DNA from: Aquimarina rhabdastrellae
Lineage (GTDB): Bacteria > Bacteroidota > Bacteroidia > Flavobacteriales > Flavobacteriaceae
Length of the DNA stretch: 61,247 nucleotides
Assembly (NCBI GenBank): GCA_947387485.1
Contig: CANDNT010000021.1
Span: 1 to 61,247, forward strand
Direction: 5' to 3'
Below, one piece after another: positions 1-8,487 of the stretch. Numbering within the stretch: position 1 is the stretch's first letter; every line of letters begins with the position of its first letter. Made by a program: the position numbers and the translations under genes. The notes beneath the pieces were generated by a model that searched no databases, was not told the DNA's origin, and saw only the letters and a list, made by a program, of their open reading frames with translations.

Positions 1-64
1 TCAATACATCAATAAGTTTCTATTTCAAAGAAATATCAACAATCTTAAAATTAATATTGCCTAA
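1..64 (+). pseudogene. IS982-family transposase, 3' end only
   Basis: Reading from base 2, the sequence encodes 20 residues (beginning QYINKFLFQRN) and a TAA stop at 62-64. It aligns codon for codon with the end of the IS982-type transposase at 22500-22581, which ends QYLNYFVLKRN...KINLP. The rest of the gene lies left of the window, so it is partial here and its integrity cannot be judged. The 12 bases after the stop form the right end of the element. Confidence 0.8.
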
Positions 65-76
65 ATGCACCACGGG
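1..76 (+). mobile_element. Right end of an IS982-family insertion sequence
   Basis: The terminus TAAATGCACCACGGG (62-76) matches the right end of the IS982 copy at 21639-22593 (TAAATGCACTACGGG) and, inverted, the left end of the copy at 24591 (CTCGTAGTGCATTTA). The IS therefore ends at about base 76, where a small secreted-protein gene on the opposite strand is interrupted. The left end is outside the window, so no target duplication can be checked. Confidence 0.8.
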
Positions 77-414
77 TTAATATAAATACCTTTTAAATCT
101 CGTTTTTCTAGAGGTTCTTTATATTTTAAATTATTATAATAATTAATAGCCTTATCAAAATAAAAAAGGGCTGAATCTATATGTTCTTTACCTTTATCTT
201 TTAAATGATAAGTTCCTCGTTTTCTATAATATCGTACCCAACCTTTTAATTTTGGATTACTTTCCAGCATTTTTTTATATGTCGCTATAATTGGTAAAGT
301 TAATCGTGGTGGATCCATATCGAATGCATCTATCTCTTCTTGAGTATATATTCGATTTTGTGATTTACCAATACAAATCCACATAAAAAACAGCAACAGT
401 AAACAGTTTCTCAT
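61..414 (-). pseudogene. Small secreted protein, C-terminus cut off by an IS
   Basis: The product of 117 residues begins with a signal peptide (MRNCLLLLFFMWICIGKSQ) followed by a soluble region with a helical, TPR-like segment (SALFYFDKAINYYNN, about residues 82-96). The last codons (PWCI and the stop) lie inside the terminal inverted repeat of the IS982 element ending at base 76. The native reading frame therefore stops near residue 113 and the original C-terminus is lost. I do not recognise the family. It is probably an exported protein that no longer works, but a short active form cannot be excluded. Confidence 0.6.
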
Positions 415-455
415 AAATTATTTTTATACTTATCCTGTAATTAAATCTATTACTA

Positions 456-1196
456 ATGCCTCATACACTTTCTTGTTTTATTATTGAAAATGATCCTTCA
501 ATACAAAACTATTTGCAATCCTTTTTAAATTCACAATTCCCCTCTATCCATATAGGCGGAATTTACGATTCAGCTCAAAAAGCTATTATCAATTTAGCTA
601 AATCTTCCCCAGATTTGGTTATCATGGATATTGAATTAAATAACGGTACTGCTTTTGATATCTTGGATACACTTGTAGAATATGATTTCGAAATTATATT
701 TATCTCTGGTTATGAAAAGCATGTATCAAAAGCTATGGAATATTACAATCTCAACTTTTTGCATAAACCTATAGATCTTTCTCAGCTTACATTAACAATT
801 CAGCGATATTTAAAGTTGAATGAGCGCATTTTTTCTAAACACAAATATACACTATTAAAAGAGTTTTTGGCTGAGTCTAAAATACTTATTAATACAGGAA
901 ATCAACACATTTCTCTAGAAGCTAAAAATATTTTAAAATGTGAAGCGGATAGTAATTACACTTATTTTTTCACTTTAAAAGGCGAGAAATATCTTGCTTC
1001 TAAACATTTAAAATATTACGATGAATTATTAAGTCCTAAAGGATTTTTTAGAGCAAATCGTTCTACTCTAATAAACATCAATCACATTCAATCGATCTAT
1101 AAAAAAGAAACTATTATTTTAAGTAATAAAGACAAAATTTCCGTTTCTGTTAGAAATAAAACTAAGCTAAATGATCTTATCAAAGTATTATCATAA
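456..1196 (+). CDS. LytTR-family response regulator
   Basis: A cytoplasmic transcription regulator of 246 residues with an N-terminal receiver domain (about 1-120) and a C-terminal LytTR DNA-binding domain (about 143-246). The receiver has the acidic pocket (E11, D13), the phospho-acceptor D58 in VIMDIE, S84 in FISGYE and K104 in HKP. The LytTR part contains ECEADSNYT-like and FFRANRSTLININHI motifs, where the family contacts DNA. No partner histidine kinase is adjacent, so an unlinked LytS-type kinase is expected. The gene stands alone: a disrupted gene is divergent on the left and 800 bp of non-coding DNA lies to the right. Confidence 0.9.
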   Translation: MPHTLSCFIIENDPSIQNYLQSFLNSQFPSIHIGGIYDSAQKAIINLAKSSPDLVIMDIELNNGTAFDILDTLVEYDFEIIFISGYEKHVSKAMEYYNLNFLHKPIDLSQLTLTIQRYLKLNERIFSKHKYTLLKEFLAESKILINTGNQHISLEAKNILKCEADSNYTYFFTLKGEKYLASKHLKYYDELLSPKGFFRANRSTLININHIQSIYKKETIILSNKDKISVSVRNKTKLNDLIKVLS

Positions 1197-1202
1197 AGCT
1201 AC

Positions 1203-1285
1203 GGATCAATCCCAAAAGTTGTGTGAATCCTATTTATTTATGAATGTCGAATACAGAATTAAGAATAACGATTGCAGATTTTGAT
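1203..1285 (+). repeat. Interspersed repeat, copy a (degenerate)
   Basis: It shares GGATCAAT, CAAAAGTTGTG, TGAATGTCGAATACAGA and TTAAG.TAACGAT, in order, with the copies at 44895-44985 (inverted) and 58523-58610. It lies just after the LytTR gene stop. Its divergence suggests an old copy. Confidence 0.65.
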
Positions 1286-1956
1286 TCTATGTATATCCCT
1301 AAATAGGGTTGACCGCTTTTAAGTTAATACTTGATTGTTAAAAATATAGAAATAGCCATCGACAGACTCAGGTTACAGGTATGATAATCATCCAGCTTAC
1401 GATCACTGAGTTTACCGAAGTAACACTTCATCTATCAAACCCAAAGATTAATCAACTCAAGAACTATAATACTTTTAAATTTTAGATGAATCTAACCCTT
1501 CCCTCGTCACTAATAACTCTTCACTTATAATAAACATAACAATTGCTCTTGATTTGGAATGATCCAAAGTTACGCTTATTTATAAATCAATAACACTTAT
1601 TATATCGTATTTATACATCATCAAAAAAACACGTTTGATATAAAGAAAATAAAATATTTTCGCTTAAGAATAATTTGAAATATCATTATGAGGCTTGGTA
1701 TTTCATAATCCAAAGAGCTGTATTAATAGTACAGCATCTTTTTTATTCTAAATTCCTTTTCGTTATAAGATACATTCCTAAATACACCTTTTTAATTATA
1801 TCACCGCAAATAACACTTATTTAAATTTCATCTACGTTTATCATTTTATTCTTAGCTATAATCAATTAACAATACTATTAAAGCCCTGGTCACAATATAT
1901 TTGTAATCACAATAGATAGATCAATTAAACGAACAATTATGTTTTGCAACTAAACA

Positions 1957-1985
1957 AAAAAAGAGCCTTTTTGGGCTCTTTTTTT
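1957..1985 (-). terminator. Intrinsic terminator after recQ
   Basis: Hairpin AAAAAGAGCC/GGCTCTTTTT with loop TTTTT. It has T-runs on both strands, so it could work bidirectionally, but recQ on the minus strand ends 19 bp away and is the likely user. Confidence 0.85.
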
Positions 1986-2003
1986 ATACTATTTAAAATC
2001 TTC

Positions 2004-4202
2004 TTAATTAGCCACTTCGCTAATAAATTTAATTCTATAAAGACGTAATTCTTCATCGTCATAATCTCCGTCAAATTCTTCTAATGCTAATTCGATTTTA
2101 TCACTTTCAGATTCTAAGAAATATTCATGTATTTCTTCTTGTTGATCTTCGTCTAGAATTTCATCTACCCAATAACTGATATTAAGCTTAGTACCACTAT
2201 AAACAATAGCTTCCATTTCTTTAATAAACTCAGGCATTTCCATTCCTTTTGCAGAAGCGATATCATCTAAAGGAAGTTTGCGGTCAACATTTTGAATAAT
2301 ATACAATTTAAGACCACTATTAGCTCCTGTAGTTTTTACTACAAAATCATCTGGTCTTATAATATCATTTTCTTCAACATAACGACCTATAAGGGCAACA
2401 AATTCTTTTCCGTACTTCTTAGCTTTTCCTTCTCCTACTCCATGTACATTACTCATCTCATCAAGACTGATAGGATATTTTAATGCCATATCTTCTAAAG
2501 AAGGATCTTGAAATACTACAAAAGGTGGTACACCTAATTTCTTAGCCACCTTCTTTCTTAAATCTTTCAGCATTCCAATCAGTTTCTCATCTGTTCCTCC
2601 ACCAGATTTGGCTGCTGTAATTATAGTATCATCATGTACTTCATCATATACATGATCTTCTGTCATCATAAAACTCGTAGGATTTTCGATATACGTTTTA
2701 CCTTCTTCTGTAAGTTTTATAACACCATATGTTTCTATATCTTTTCTTAAATATCCTGCGACCAATACTTGACGTATTAAAGCCATCCAATATTTATCTT
2801 CTTTATCTTTTCCTATTCCAAAGAAAGTTTGTTCGTTGGTCTTATGCGATAAGATAAGTGCGTTACTTTTACCTATAATGGTATTTACAACTTCTTTTGA
2901 TTTATATATCGCACCAGTATTTTGAACCACTTTTAATAAGGTCAATACTTCTTCTTGAGCTTCGTGTTTCTTCTTAGGATTACGAATATTATCATCCATG
3001 TCTGCTCCTTCTCCATTCACATCATCAAACTCTTCTCCGAAATAATGCAAGATAAACTTACGTCGAGATATCGAAGTCTCTGCAAAAGCAACTACTTCTT
3101 GTAATAACGCATGTCCTATCTCTTGTTCTGCAACAGGCTTACCACTCATGAATTTTTCTAGCTTCTCTATATCTTTATACGAATAGTATGCTAGACAATG
3201 TCCTTCTCCTCCATCACGTCCTGCTCTACCAGTTTCCTGATAATAGCTTTCTATACTTTTAGGAATATCATGATGAATTACAAAACGCACATCTGGTTTA
3301 TCAATTCCCATTCCAAAAGCAATCGTTGCAACTACCACGTCTACGTCTTCCATCAAGAACATATCTTGATGTTTTGCTCGTGTTTTTGCATCTAATCCAG
3401 CGTGATATGGTACTGCTTTTACTCCGTTTACCTCAAGAAACTGAGCTAATTCTTCTACACGTTTTCTACTTAAACAATATACGATTCCGCTCTTTCCTGT
3501 GTTTTGCTTAACAAAACGAATAATATCAGTATCGACATTCTTAGTCTTAGGGCGGATTTCATAAAATAAATTAGGACGGTTAAACGATGCCTTAAAAGTA
3601 TTGGCATCATTCATTCCTAAATTTTTAATAATATCTTCTTGTACTTTAGGAGTTGCAGTAGCTGTTAGCCCTATAATTGGGATATTCTCTCCTATACGTT
3701 TTATAATATTGCGTAAGTTTCTATACTCAGGTCTAAAATCATGTCCCCATTCACTAATACAGTGTGCTTCATCTATCGCAAAAAACGATATAGTTACTGT
3801 ACGTAAAAAATCTACATATTCATCTTTTGTAAGGGATTCTGGTGCTACATACAATAGTTTTGTAACCCCATTTGTAATGTCATCCTTTACCTTTTTAATT
3901 TCAGACTTATTTAATGAAGAATTCAACACGTGAGCTATTCCTTCTTCAGAGGAAATACTTCGTATAGCGTCTACTTGATTTTTCATTAGTGCTATGAGGG
4001 GTGATACTACAATCGCAGTACCCTCGCTCATCAAGGCTGGTAATTGATAACATAATGATTTTCCTCCACCTGTAGGCATAATAACAAAAGTATCTCTGTT
4101 ATTAAGTATACTGGTGATCACTTTCTCCTGTAGTCCTCTAAACTGACTAAAACCAAAATGCTTCTTTAAAGCACTTTGCAAGTCGATCTCTTTCAAACCC
4201 AT
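2004..4202 (-). CDS. recQ: ATP-dependent DNA helicase RecQ
   Basis: A 732-residue 3'-5' DNA helicase acting in recombination and fork repair. Walker A (TGGGKS) is at 44-49, the DEAH box at 144-147 with the RecQ-specific HCISEWGHDFRPEY loop, and helicase motif VI (QETGRAGRDG) at about 322-331. An RQC/winged-helix region, an HRDC-like segment (about 546-625) and a long acidic C-terminal extension follow. The four zinc-binding cysteines usual after the helicase core are missing: SRRKFILHYFGEEF (379-392) has Ser for the first Cys, and GEGADMDDN (397-405) replaces CxxCxxC. The gene is monocistronic. The start Met fits the family N-terminus. Confidence 0.95.
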   Translation of the reverse strand: MGLKEIDLQSALKKHFGFSQFRGLQEKVITSILNNRDTFVIMPTGGGKSLCYQLPALMSEGTAIVVSPLIALMKNQVDAIRSISSEEGIAHVLNSSLNKSEIKKVKDDITNGVTKLLYVAPESLTKDEYVDFLRTVTISFFAIDEAHCISEWGHDFRPEYRNLRNIIKRIGENIPIIGLTATATPKVQEDIIKNLGMNDANTFKASFNRPNLFYEIRPKTKNVDTDIIRFVKQNTGKSGIVYCLSRKRVEELAQFLEVNGVKAVPYHAGLDAKTRAKHQDMFLMEDVDVVVATIAFGMGIDKPDVRFVIHHDIPKSIESYYQETGRAGRDGGEGHCLAYYSYKDIEKLEKFMSGKPVAEQEIGHALLQEVVAFAETSISRRKFILHYFGEEFDDVNGEGADMDDNIRNPKKKHEAQEEVLTLLKVVQNTGAIYKSKEVVNTIIGKSNALILSHKTNEQTFFGIGKDKEDKYWMALIRQVLVAGYLRKDIETYGVIKLTEEGKTYIENPTSFMMTEDHVYDEVHDDTIITAAKSGGGTDEKLIGMLKDLRKKVAKKLGVPPFVVFQDPSLEDMALKYPISLDEMSNVHGVGEGKAKKYGKEFVALIGRYVEENDIIRPDDFVVKTTGANSGLKLYIIQNVDRKLPLDDIASAKGMEMPEFIKEMEAIVYSGTKLNISYWVDEILDEDQQEEIHEYFLESESDKIELALEEFDGDYDDEELRLYRIKFISEVAN

Positions 4203-4370
4203 TAAGTTTAAATTTATATACCAAAAAAATTTTTCTACATCTTAAACTTTTTCCCCAAAATTAAGTTTAGCGCATGTAACCGACGAATATAAAAAATGTT
4301 AATAATATTAACAAACTTTTTCTTCTTAAAGCTTTTTAATTCTAGTATTTAAAAATCATTTCGTATTACA

Positions 4371-4378
4371 TACCTTTG
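4371..4378 (+). promoter_or_regulatory. Predicted -10 box of kdsD
   Basis: TACCTTTG matches the Bacteroidota consensus TAnnTTTG, 56 bp before the TTG start. No clear TTTG -33 element is seen at the expected distance. Confidence 0.5.
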
Positions 4379-4433
4379 TACTTATATTAAAGATATAAAA
4401 TCTTTATAAAAAAACTTACAAATATTCTAAATT

Positions 4434-5399
4434 TTGAAGAATCTAGAGTCTATTATTTCTTTTGCAAAAGAGATTGTTGCATCTGAAGCTAGGGCTATTG
4501 CTAACCTAGAACAATTTATTGATAATGAATTTGCTGAAATAGTTAATATCATTCATAACTCTAAAGGTAGAGTAGTTATTACTGGTATTGGGAAAAGCGC
4601 TATTATCGCTTCCAAAATTGTAGCTACTATGAATTCTACTGGTACTCCTGCTGTTTTTATGCATGCTGCAGACGCCATTCATGGAGACTTAGGTACGATC
4701 TTAAAAGATGATGTAGTGATATGTATTTCAAAAAGTGGAAATACTCCAGAGATAAAAGTCTTGGTTCCTCTTATCAAAAATTTCAAAAATACGTTGATAG
4801 GACTTACTGCTAATAAGGATTCTTTTCTAGGACAACAAGCAGACTATGTTTTAAATGCTTATGTAGAAAAAGAAGCTTGCCCTAATAATCTAGCTCCTAC
4901 AACTAGTACTACAGCTCAATTAGTTATAGGTGACGCACTTGCTGTATGTCTATTAGATATGCAAGGTTTTTCTAGTAGAGATTTTGCCAAATATCATCCT
5001 GGAGGAGCTTTAGGTAAAAAATTATATTTAAGAGTAAACGATATAACTTCAAAGCATCCTAAACCTCAAGTATCATTATCTGCTACAGTAAGAGAAGTAA
5101 TCGTAGAAATATCAGAAAAAAGATTAGGTGCTACTGTAGTGATTGATAGTAATAAGGTTGTAGGTATTATTACCGATGGAGATTTAAGAAGAATGCTAGC
5201 TAGTACTCCTTCTTTTGATAATTTGACGGCAAAAGATATCATGTCTCCTAATCCTAAAACCATTGCAAACGATGCTATGGCTGTAGATGCACATGAATTA
5301 CTTGAAGCTAATCAAATTTCGCAACTGATAGCAGAAGATAATGGTACTTATGCTGGTATGCTTCATATTCACGATCTTATGAAAGAAGGTATTCTATAA
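4434..5399 (+). CDS. kdsD: Arabinose-5-phosphate isomerase, KpsF/GutQ family
   Basis: A cytoplasmic enzyme of 321 residues interconverting ribulose 5-phosphate and arabinose 5-phosphate, the first step to Kdo for lipopolysaccharide. An N-terminal SIS domain (about 35-170; TGIGKSAIIA and CISKSGNTPE motifs) is followed by two CBS domains (about 205-320). This is the full family layout. It begins with TTG, because the family N-terminus needs that codon and no ATG is nearby. tatC follows 5 bp after the stop, so they are probably co-transcribed. With lptB downstream the locus has an envelope-biogenesis theme. Confidence 0.93.
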   Translation: MKNLESIISFAKEIVASEARAIANLEQFIDNEFAEIVNIIHNSKGRVVITGIGKSAIIASKIVATMNSTGTPAVFMHAADAIHGDLGTILKDDVVICISKSGNTPEIKVLVPLIKNFKNTLIGLTANKDSFLGQQADYVLNAYVEKEACPNNLAPTTSTTAQLVIGDALAVCLLDMQGFSSRDFAKYHPGGALGKKLYLRVNDITSKHPKPQVSLSATVREVIVEISEKRLGATVVIDSNKVVGIITDGDLRRMLASTPSFDNLTAKDIMSPNPKTIANDAMAVDAHELLEANQISQLIAEDNGTYAGMLHIHDLMKEGIL

Positions 5400-5404
5400 T
5401 AATT

Positions 5405-6238
5405 ATGGCTAAACGAAATACAAAAGACCCCCAAGCCATGTCTTTTCTAGATCATCTAGAAGAATTAAGATGGCATCTAATAAGAGCTACACTTGCTGTA
5501 TTGGTAGCAGGTACGGTAGCTTTTATCGCAAAAGATTTTATTTTTGATGTAATCCTTTTTGGACCTAAAAAAGCTTCTTTTTGGACCTATAAAGTATTGT
5601 GTAACATTTCGCAAACCTTTGGTTTGGATCAAACATTATGTACACAAGACCTTCCTTTTAAGGTACAAAGTAGAACTATGGCTGGGCAATTCTCTGCTCA
5701 CATCTGGACTTCTATCACTGCTGGTTTTATTATTTCATTTCCATATGTGATTTATGAATTCTGGAAATTTATAGCTCCTGCTATGCGTGATAATGAAAAA
5801 AGAAATGCCAAAGGCTTTATTTTTATCTCGTCATTATTATTCTTTTTAGGAGTTTTATTTGGGTATTATATCATAACTCCGCTGTCGCTTAATTTCTTAG
5901 CAAATTATACAGTAACCAAAGAAATTCATAATGATATAGATATTAGTAGTTATATAGGATTAGTTCGTGCCTCGGTATTGGCTTGTGGAATAATTTTTGA
6001 GCTACCTATAATCATGTATTTCTTGACCAAAATAGGTTTAGTTACACCTGAGTTTTTACGTAAGTATCGCAAATATGCTTTAGTCATCGTATTAATTCTT
6101 TCGGCTGTAATTACACCACCAGATATTGCTAGTCAAATTGTAGTTGCTATACCAGTACTTATTCTTTACGAAGTAAGTATTATTATATCAAGAATTGTTA
6201 TAAAGAAACAGAATAGAAAAATTAAACCCGTTGCGTAA
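5405..6238 (+). CDS. tatC: Sec-independent protein translocase TatC
   Basis: The integral membrane receptor of the twin-arginine system, which binds RR signal peptides and recruits TatA. It has 277 residues and six predicted membrane segments. The conserved N-terminal SFLDHLEELRWHL motif and the FPYVIYEFWKFIAPAM segment after the second helix are present. Compared with E. coli TatC it has a longer first periplasmic loop (about 55-100) containing three cysteines. It lies 5 bp after kdsD, and its TAA overlaps the ATG of the next gene, showing translational coupling. Confidence 0.95.
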   Translation: MAKRNTKDPQAMSFLDHLEELRWHLIRATLAVLVAGTVAFIAKDFIFDVILFGPKKASFWTYKVLCNISQTFGLDQTLCTQDLPFKVQSRTMAGQFSAHIWTSITAGFIISFPYVIYEFWKFIAPAMRDNEKRNAKGFIFISSLLFFLGVLFGYYIITPLSLNFLANYTVTKEIHNDIDISSYIGLVRASVLACGIIFELPIIMYFLTKIGLVTPEFLRKYRKYALVIVLILSAVITPPDIASQIVVAIPVLILYEVSIIISRIVIKKQNRKIKPVA

Positions 6239-6585
6239 TGAGTGATATTGTAAATGAGTTTAATGCGTATAGAGAGCGCATGAATGAAAAAATCTTAGGT
6301 GATAATAATAAGATTATTAAAAGAATTTTTAATCTAGATACTAATGCCTTTATGGAAGGTGCTCTAGATGTAAAAACTAAAGAGTTACTAGGTTTAGTTG
6401 CCTCGGCTGTATTAAGATGCGACGATTGTGTACGCTATCATCTAGAAACTTGCCACAAAGAAGGGCTTACAAAAGAGCAAGTAATGGAATCCTTGAGTAT
6501 AGCTACACTTGTAGGTGGTACTATTGTTATTCCTCATTTGAGAAGAGCATACGAATTCTGGGAAGCTTTAGAAAATAAAAACTAA
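6238..6585 (+). CDS. Carboxymuconolactone decarboxylase-family (AhpD-like) protein
   Basis: A small 115-residue all-helical protein of the CMD/AhpD family. It carries the redox pair CDDC (in LRCDDCVRYH, about residues 60-69) followed by a histidine three residues later, as in AhpD-like alkylhydroperoxidases. It also has the C-terminal GGTIVIPHLRRAYEF segment. True decarboxylases usually lack this pair, so a thiol-dependent peroxidase or disulfide reductase role is more likely. Its start overlaps the tatC stop by one base. The physiological substrate is unknown. Confidence 0.8.
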   Translation: MSDIVNEFNAYRERMNEKILGDNNKIIKRIFNLDTNAFMEGALDVKTKELLGLVASAVLRCDDCVRYHLETCHKEGLTKEQVMESLSIATLVGGTIVIPHLRRAYEFWEALENKN

Positions 6586-6638
6586 TCATTTTTGTTTAGT
6601 ATATTGCGCAAAACTTAAGATCACTATAAAAGACGATA

Positions 6639-6663
6639 GCTCTATGACTAATCGCTATAGAGC
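6639..6663 (+). other. Hairpin upstream of lptB
   Basis: A perfect 7-bp stem GCTCTAT/ATAGAGC with an 11-base loop, ending 19 bp before the lptB ATG. There is no T-run after it, so it is a poor terminator. It would lie in the 5' leader of lptB and may affect mRNA stability or translation. Confidence 0.4.
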
Positions 6664-6681
6664 CTTAAAATTATAAGCTAC

Positions 6682-7437
6682 ATGAAATTAAAAGCAGACA
6701 ATTTAATGAAATCATATAAGGGGCGTAAAGTCGTTAAAGGCATCTCTCTTGAGGTAAATCAAGGAGAGATTGTAGGGCTTTTAGGACCTAACGGAGCCGG
6801 TAAAACCACTTCTTTTTATATGATTGTAGGTCTAGTTAAACCTAATGGTGGTAGCATTTTTCTTGACAATACAGATATTACTAAATTCCCGATGTATAAA
6901 CGTGCTCAAAATGGTATTGGATACCTTGCACAAGAAGCCTCTGTTTTTAGAAAATTGAGTATTGAAGAAAATATTTTAAGTGTTCTACAATTAACCAAAC
7001 TATCAAAAAAAGAGCAACTCCATAAAATGGAAGCTTTGATTGAAGAGTTTAGCTTAGGACATATCCGTAAAAACCGTGGTGATTTATTAAGTGGTGGAGA
7101 ACGTCGTCGTACAGAGATTGCTCGTGCATTGGCAACAGATCCTAATTTTATTTTATTAGATGAACCTTTTGCTGGAGTAGATCCTGTTGCGGTAGAAGAT
7201 ATCCAACGTATTGTAGCCCAATTGAAAAATAAAAACATCGGTATTCTAATTACTGACCATAATGTTCAAGAAACACTTGCTATTACCGATCGTACTTATC
7301 TAATGTTTGAAGGTAGTATTCTTAAAGCTGGTGTTCCAGAAGAATTAGCTGCAGACGAAATGGTACGTAAAGTATATCTAGGACAAAACTTTGAATTAAG
7401 AAAAACTAAGATTGATTTTAATCAATCTCCAAAATAA
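6682..7437 (+). CDS. lptB: LPS export ABC transporter ATPase LptB
   Basis: The cytoplasmic ATPase powering LptB2FG extraction of lipopolysaccharide from the inner membrane. Its 251 residues include Walker A GPNGAGKTT (about 34-42), the Q-loop (YLAQEASVF), signature LSGGERRRTE and Walker B ILLDEPFAGVDP, with the switch His in ITDHN. The LSGGERRR and AQEASVFRKL motifs separate LptB from general ABC ATPases. lptF/G are not adjacent. It follows kdsD-tatC-AhpD-like on the same strand and is closed by a strong terminator. Confidence 0.93.
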   Translation: MKLKADNLMKSYKGRKVVKGISLEVNQGEIVGLLGPNGAGKTTSFYMIVGLVKPNGGSIFLDNTDITKFPMYKRAQNGIGYLAQEASVFRKLSIEENILSVLQLTKLSKKEQLHKMEALIEEFSLGHIRKNRGDLLSGGERRRTEIARALATDPNFILLDEPFAGVDPVAVEDIQRIVAQLKNKNIGILITDHNVQETLAITDRTYLMFEGSILKAGVPEELAADEMVRKVYLGQNFELRKTKIDFNQSPK

Positions 7438-7458
7438 GATATATTAATTTCAAGAAAG

Positions 7459-7493
7459 AAAGGCTTCCATAATTATACGGAAGCCTTTTTCTT
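7459..7493. terminator. Bidirectional terminator between lptB and pssA
   Basis: 10-bp stem AAAGGCTTCC/GGAAGCCTTT with a T-run on the plus strand and an A-rich side serving the minus strand. The two convergent genes end on either side. Confidence 0.85.
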
Positions 7494-7513
7494 TTATACT
7501 ATTAATTAAAAAA

Positions 7514-8260
7514 TCATTGCTGTTTTTCTGTAAAAATCATCGATAATATTACATACAAAAAGATGATTATCGGTATTGCTATAAAATGTAATCCCACTAA
7601 TAATGCTATTGTTAACATAATAAAGGTATATCTTAACTTGTTGCTAGCAAAATCCCAAGTTTTAAATTTTAATGCAAACAAACCTATCTCTGCATTTAGT
7701 AGATACGAACATACTAGTGTTAATACAATCAAAAACCACTGATTAAGAATCAACGTCTCTGCCCATGTTACATCTTGATACGTTAATATCAAAGGTAAAC
7801 TAATAATAAGTAAGGTATTGGCTGGTGTAGGCACTCCTATAAACGATGTTGTTTGCCTAGTATCTATATTAAATTTTGCCAATCGATATGCCGAAGCTAA
7901 AATAACAATCAGTCCAATAAACGGTATATATGAACTTATCGTTAAACCAGAAGCTGTATCAATGATATTTTCAAAAACATTTTTAAACCCTAAGGCTTTA
8001 TGAAATAATTGAAATAGTATCAATCCTGGTACTACTCCACTAGTTACCATATCTGCAAGAGAATCTAATTGTAAACCTAATTCACTCTGCACTTTTAATA
8101 CCCTTGCTGCAAGTCCATCAAAAAAATCAAAAAAGATACCTATTACCACAAATAAAGCAGCTAGTTCTAATTGATCCATCATTGCAAAAATCACTGCAAT
8201 ACACCCAGCAAAAAGATTGCATAAAGTGATAAGATTAGGAATATGTTTTTTGATATACAT
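7514..8260 (-). CDS. pssA: CDP-diacylglycerol--serine O-phosphatidyltransferase
   Basis: A membrane enzyme making phosphatidylserine from CDP-diacylglycerol and serine, the precursor of phosphatidylethanolamine. It has 248 residues and about eight hydrophobic segments. The CDP-alcohol phosphotransferase signature DG(x2)AR(x8)G(x3)D(x3)D is complete: DGLAARVLKVQSELGLQLD continuing to SLAD. The first cytosolic segment (MYIKKHIPNLITLCNLFAG) is typical of PssA rather than PgsA. Single-gene unit converging on lptB. Confidence 0.93.
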   Translation of the reverse strand: MYIKKHIPNLITLCNLFAGCIAVIFAMMDQLELAALFVVIGIFFDFFDGLAARVLKVQSELGLQLDSLADMVTSGVVPGLILFQLFHKALGFKNVFENIIDTASGLTISSYIPFIGLIVILASAYRLAKFNIDTRQTTSFIGVPTPANTLLIISLPLILTYQDVTWAETLILNQWFLIVLTLVCSYLLNAEIGLFALKFKTWDFASNKLRYTFIMLTIALLVGLHFIAIPIIIFLYVILSMIFTEKQQ

Positions 8261-8276
8261 GTTAAGTCGTTTTGGG

Positions 8277-8284
8277 CAAAAATA
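8277..8284 (-). promoter_or_regulatory. Predicted -10 box of pssA
   Basis: On the minus strand TATTTTTG (TAnnTTTG), 16 bp upstream of the pssA ATG, which implies a very short leader. Confidence 0.4.
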
Positions 8285-8487
8285 GCAAACTATTTATACA
8301 TCTCTATCCTATCTCACAATAAGCTTTTATTTTTAGAGTTTTACTTTTAATACCTATTATTGTAGTATGTTTTGTTAAAAGCAAATAGGTTTTGTATTAA
8401 AAAAAAGCGAACTGCTCTCTTTTTTGTTACCTTGCAAAACAAATTGATAATCCTATAAAAGACACTACGTTCTTTTGTATAAAAATA

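Larger units (their letters stand above)
1197..2003. other. 807-bp non-coding region with repeat and terminators
   Basis: No convincing gene is visible. It holds a degenerate copy of an interspersed repeat (1203-1285), fragments resembling a CACTGAG...CGAAGT intergenic palindrome (about 1358-1430), and a hairpin GCTGTA/TACAGC at 1717-1735 followed by ATCTTTTTT. The recQ terminator lies at 1957-1985. The 1690-1746 segment, with a CTTGG/CCAAG pairing before the terminator-like hairpin, might be the end of a small RNA, but no promoter is evident. Confidence 0.6.

Noticed and set aside
1690..1746. Small RNA gene in the gap between the LytTR gene and recQ
   Set aside because: There are two stem-loops and a T-run, but no promoter box upstream. 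Too little to call.
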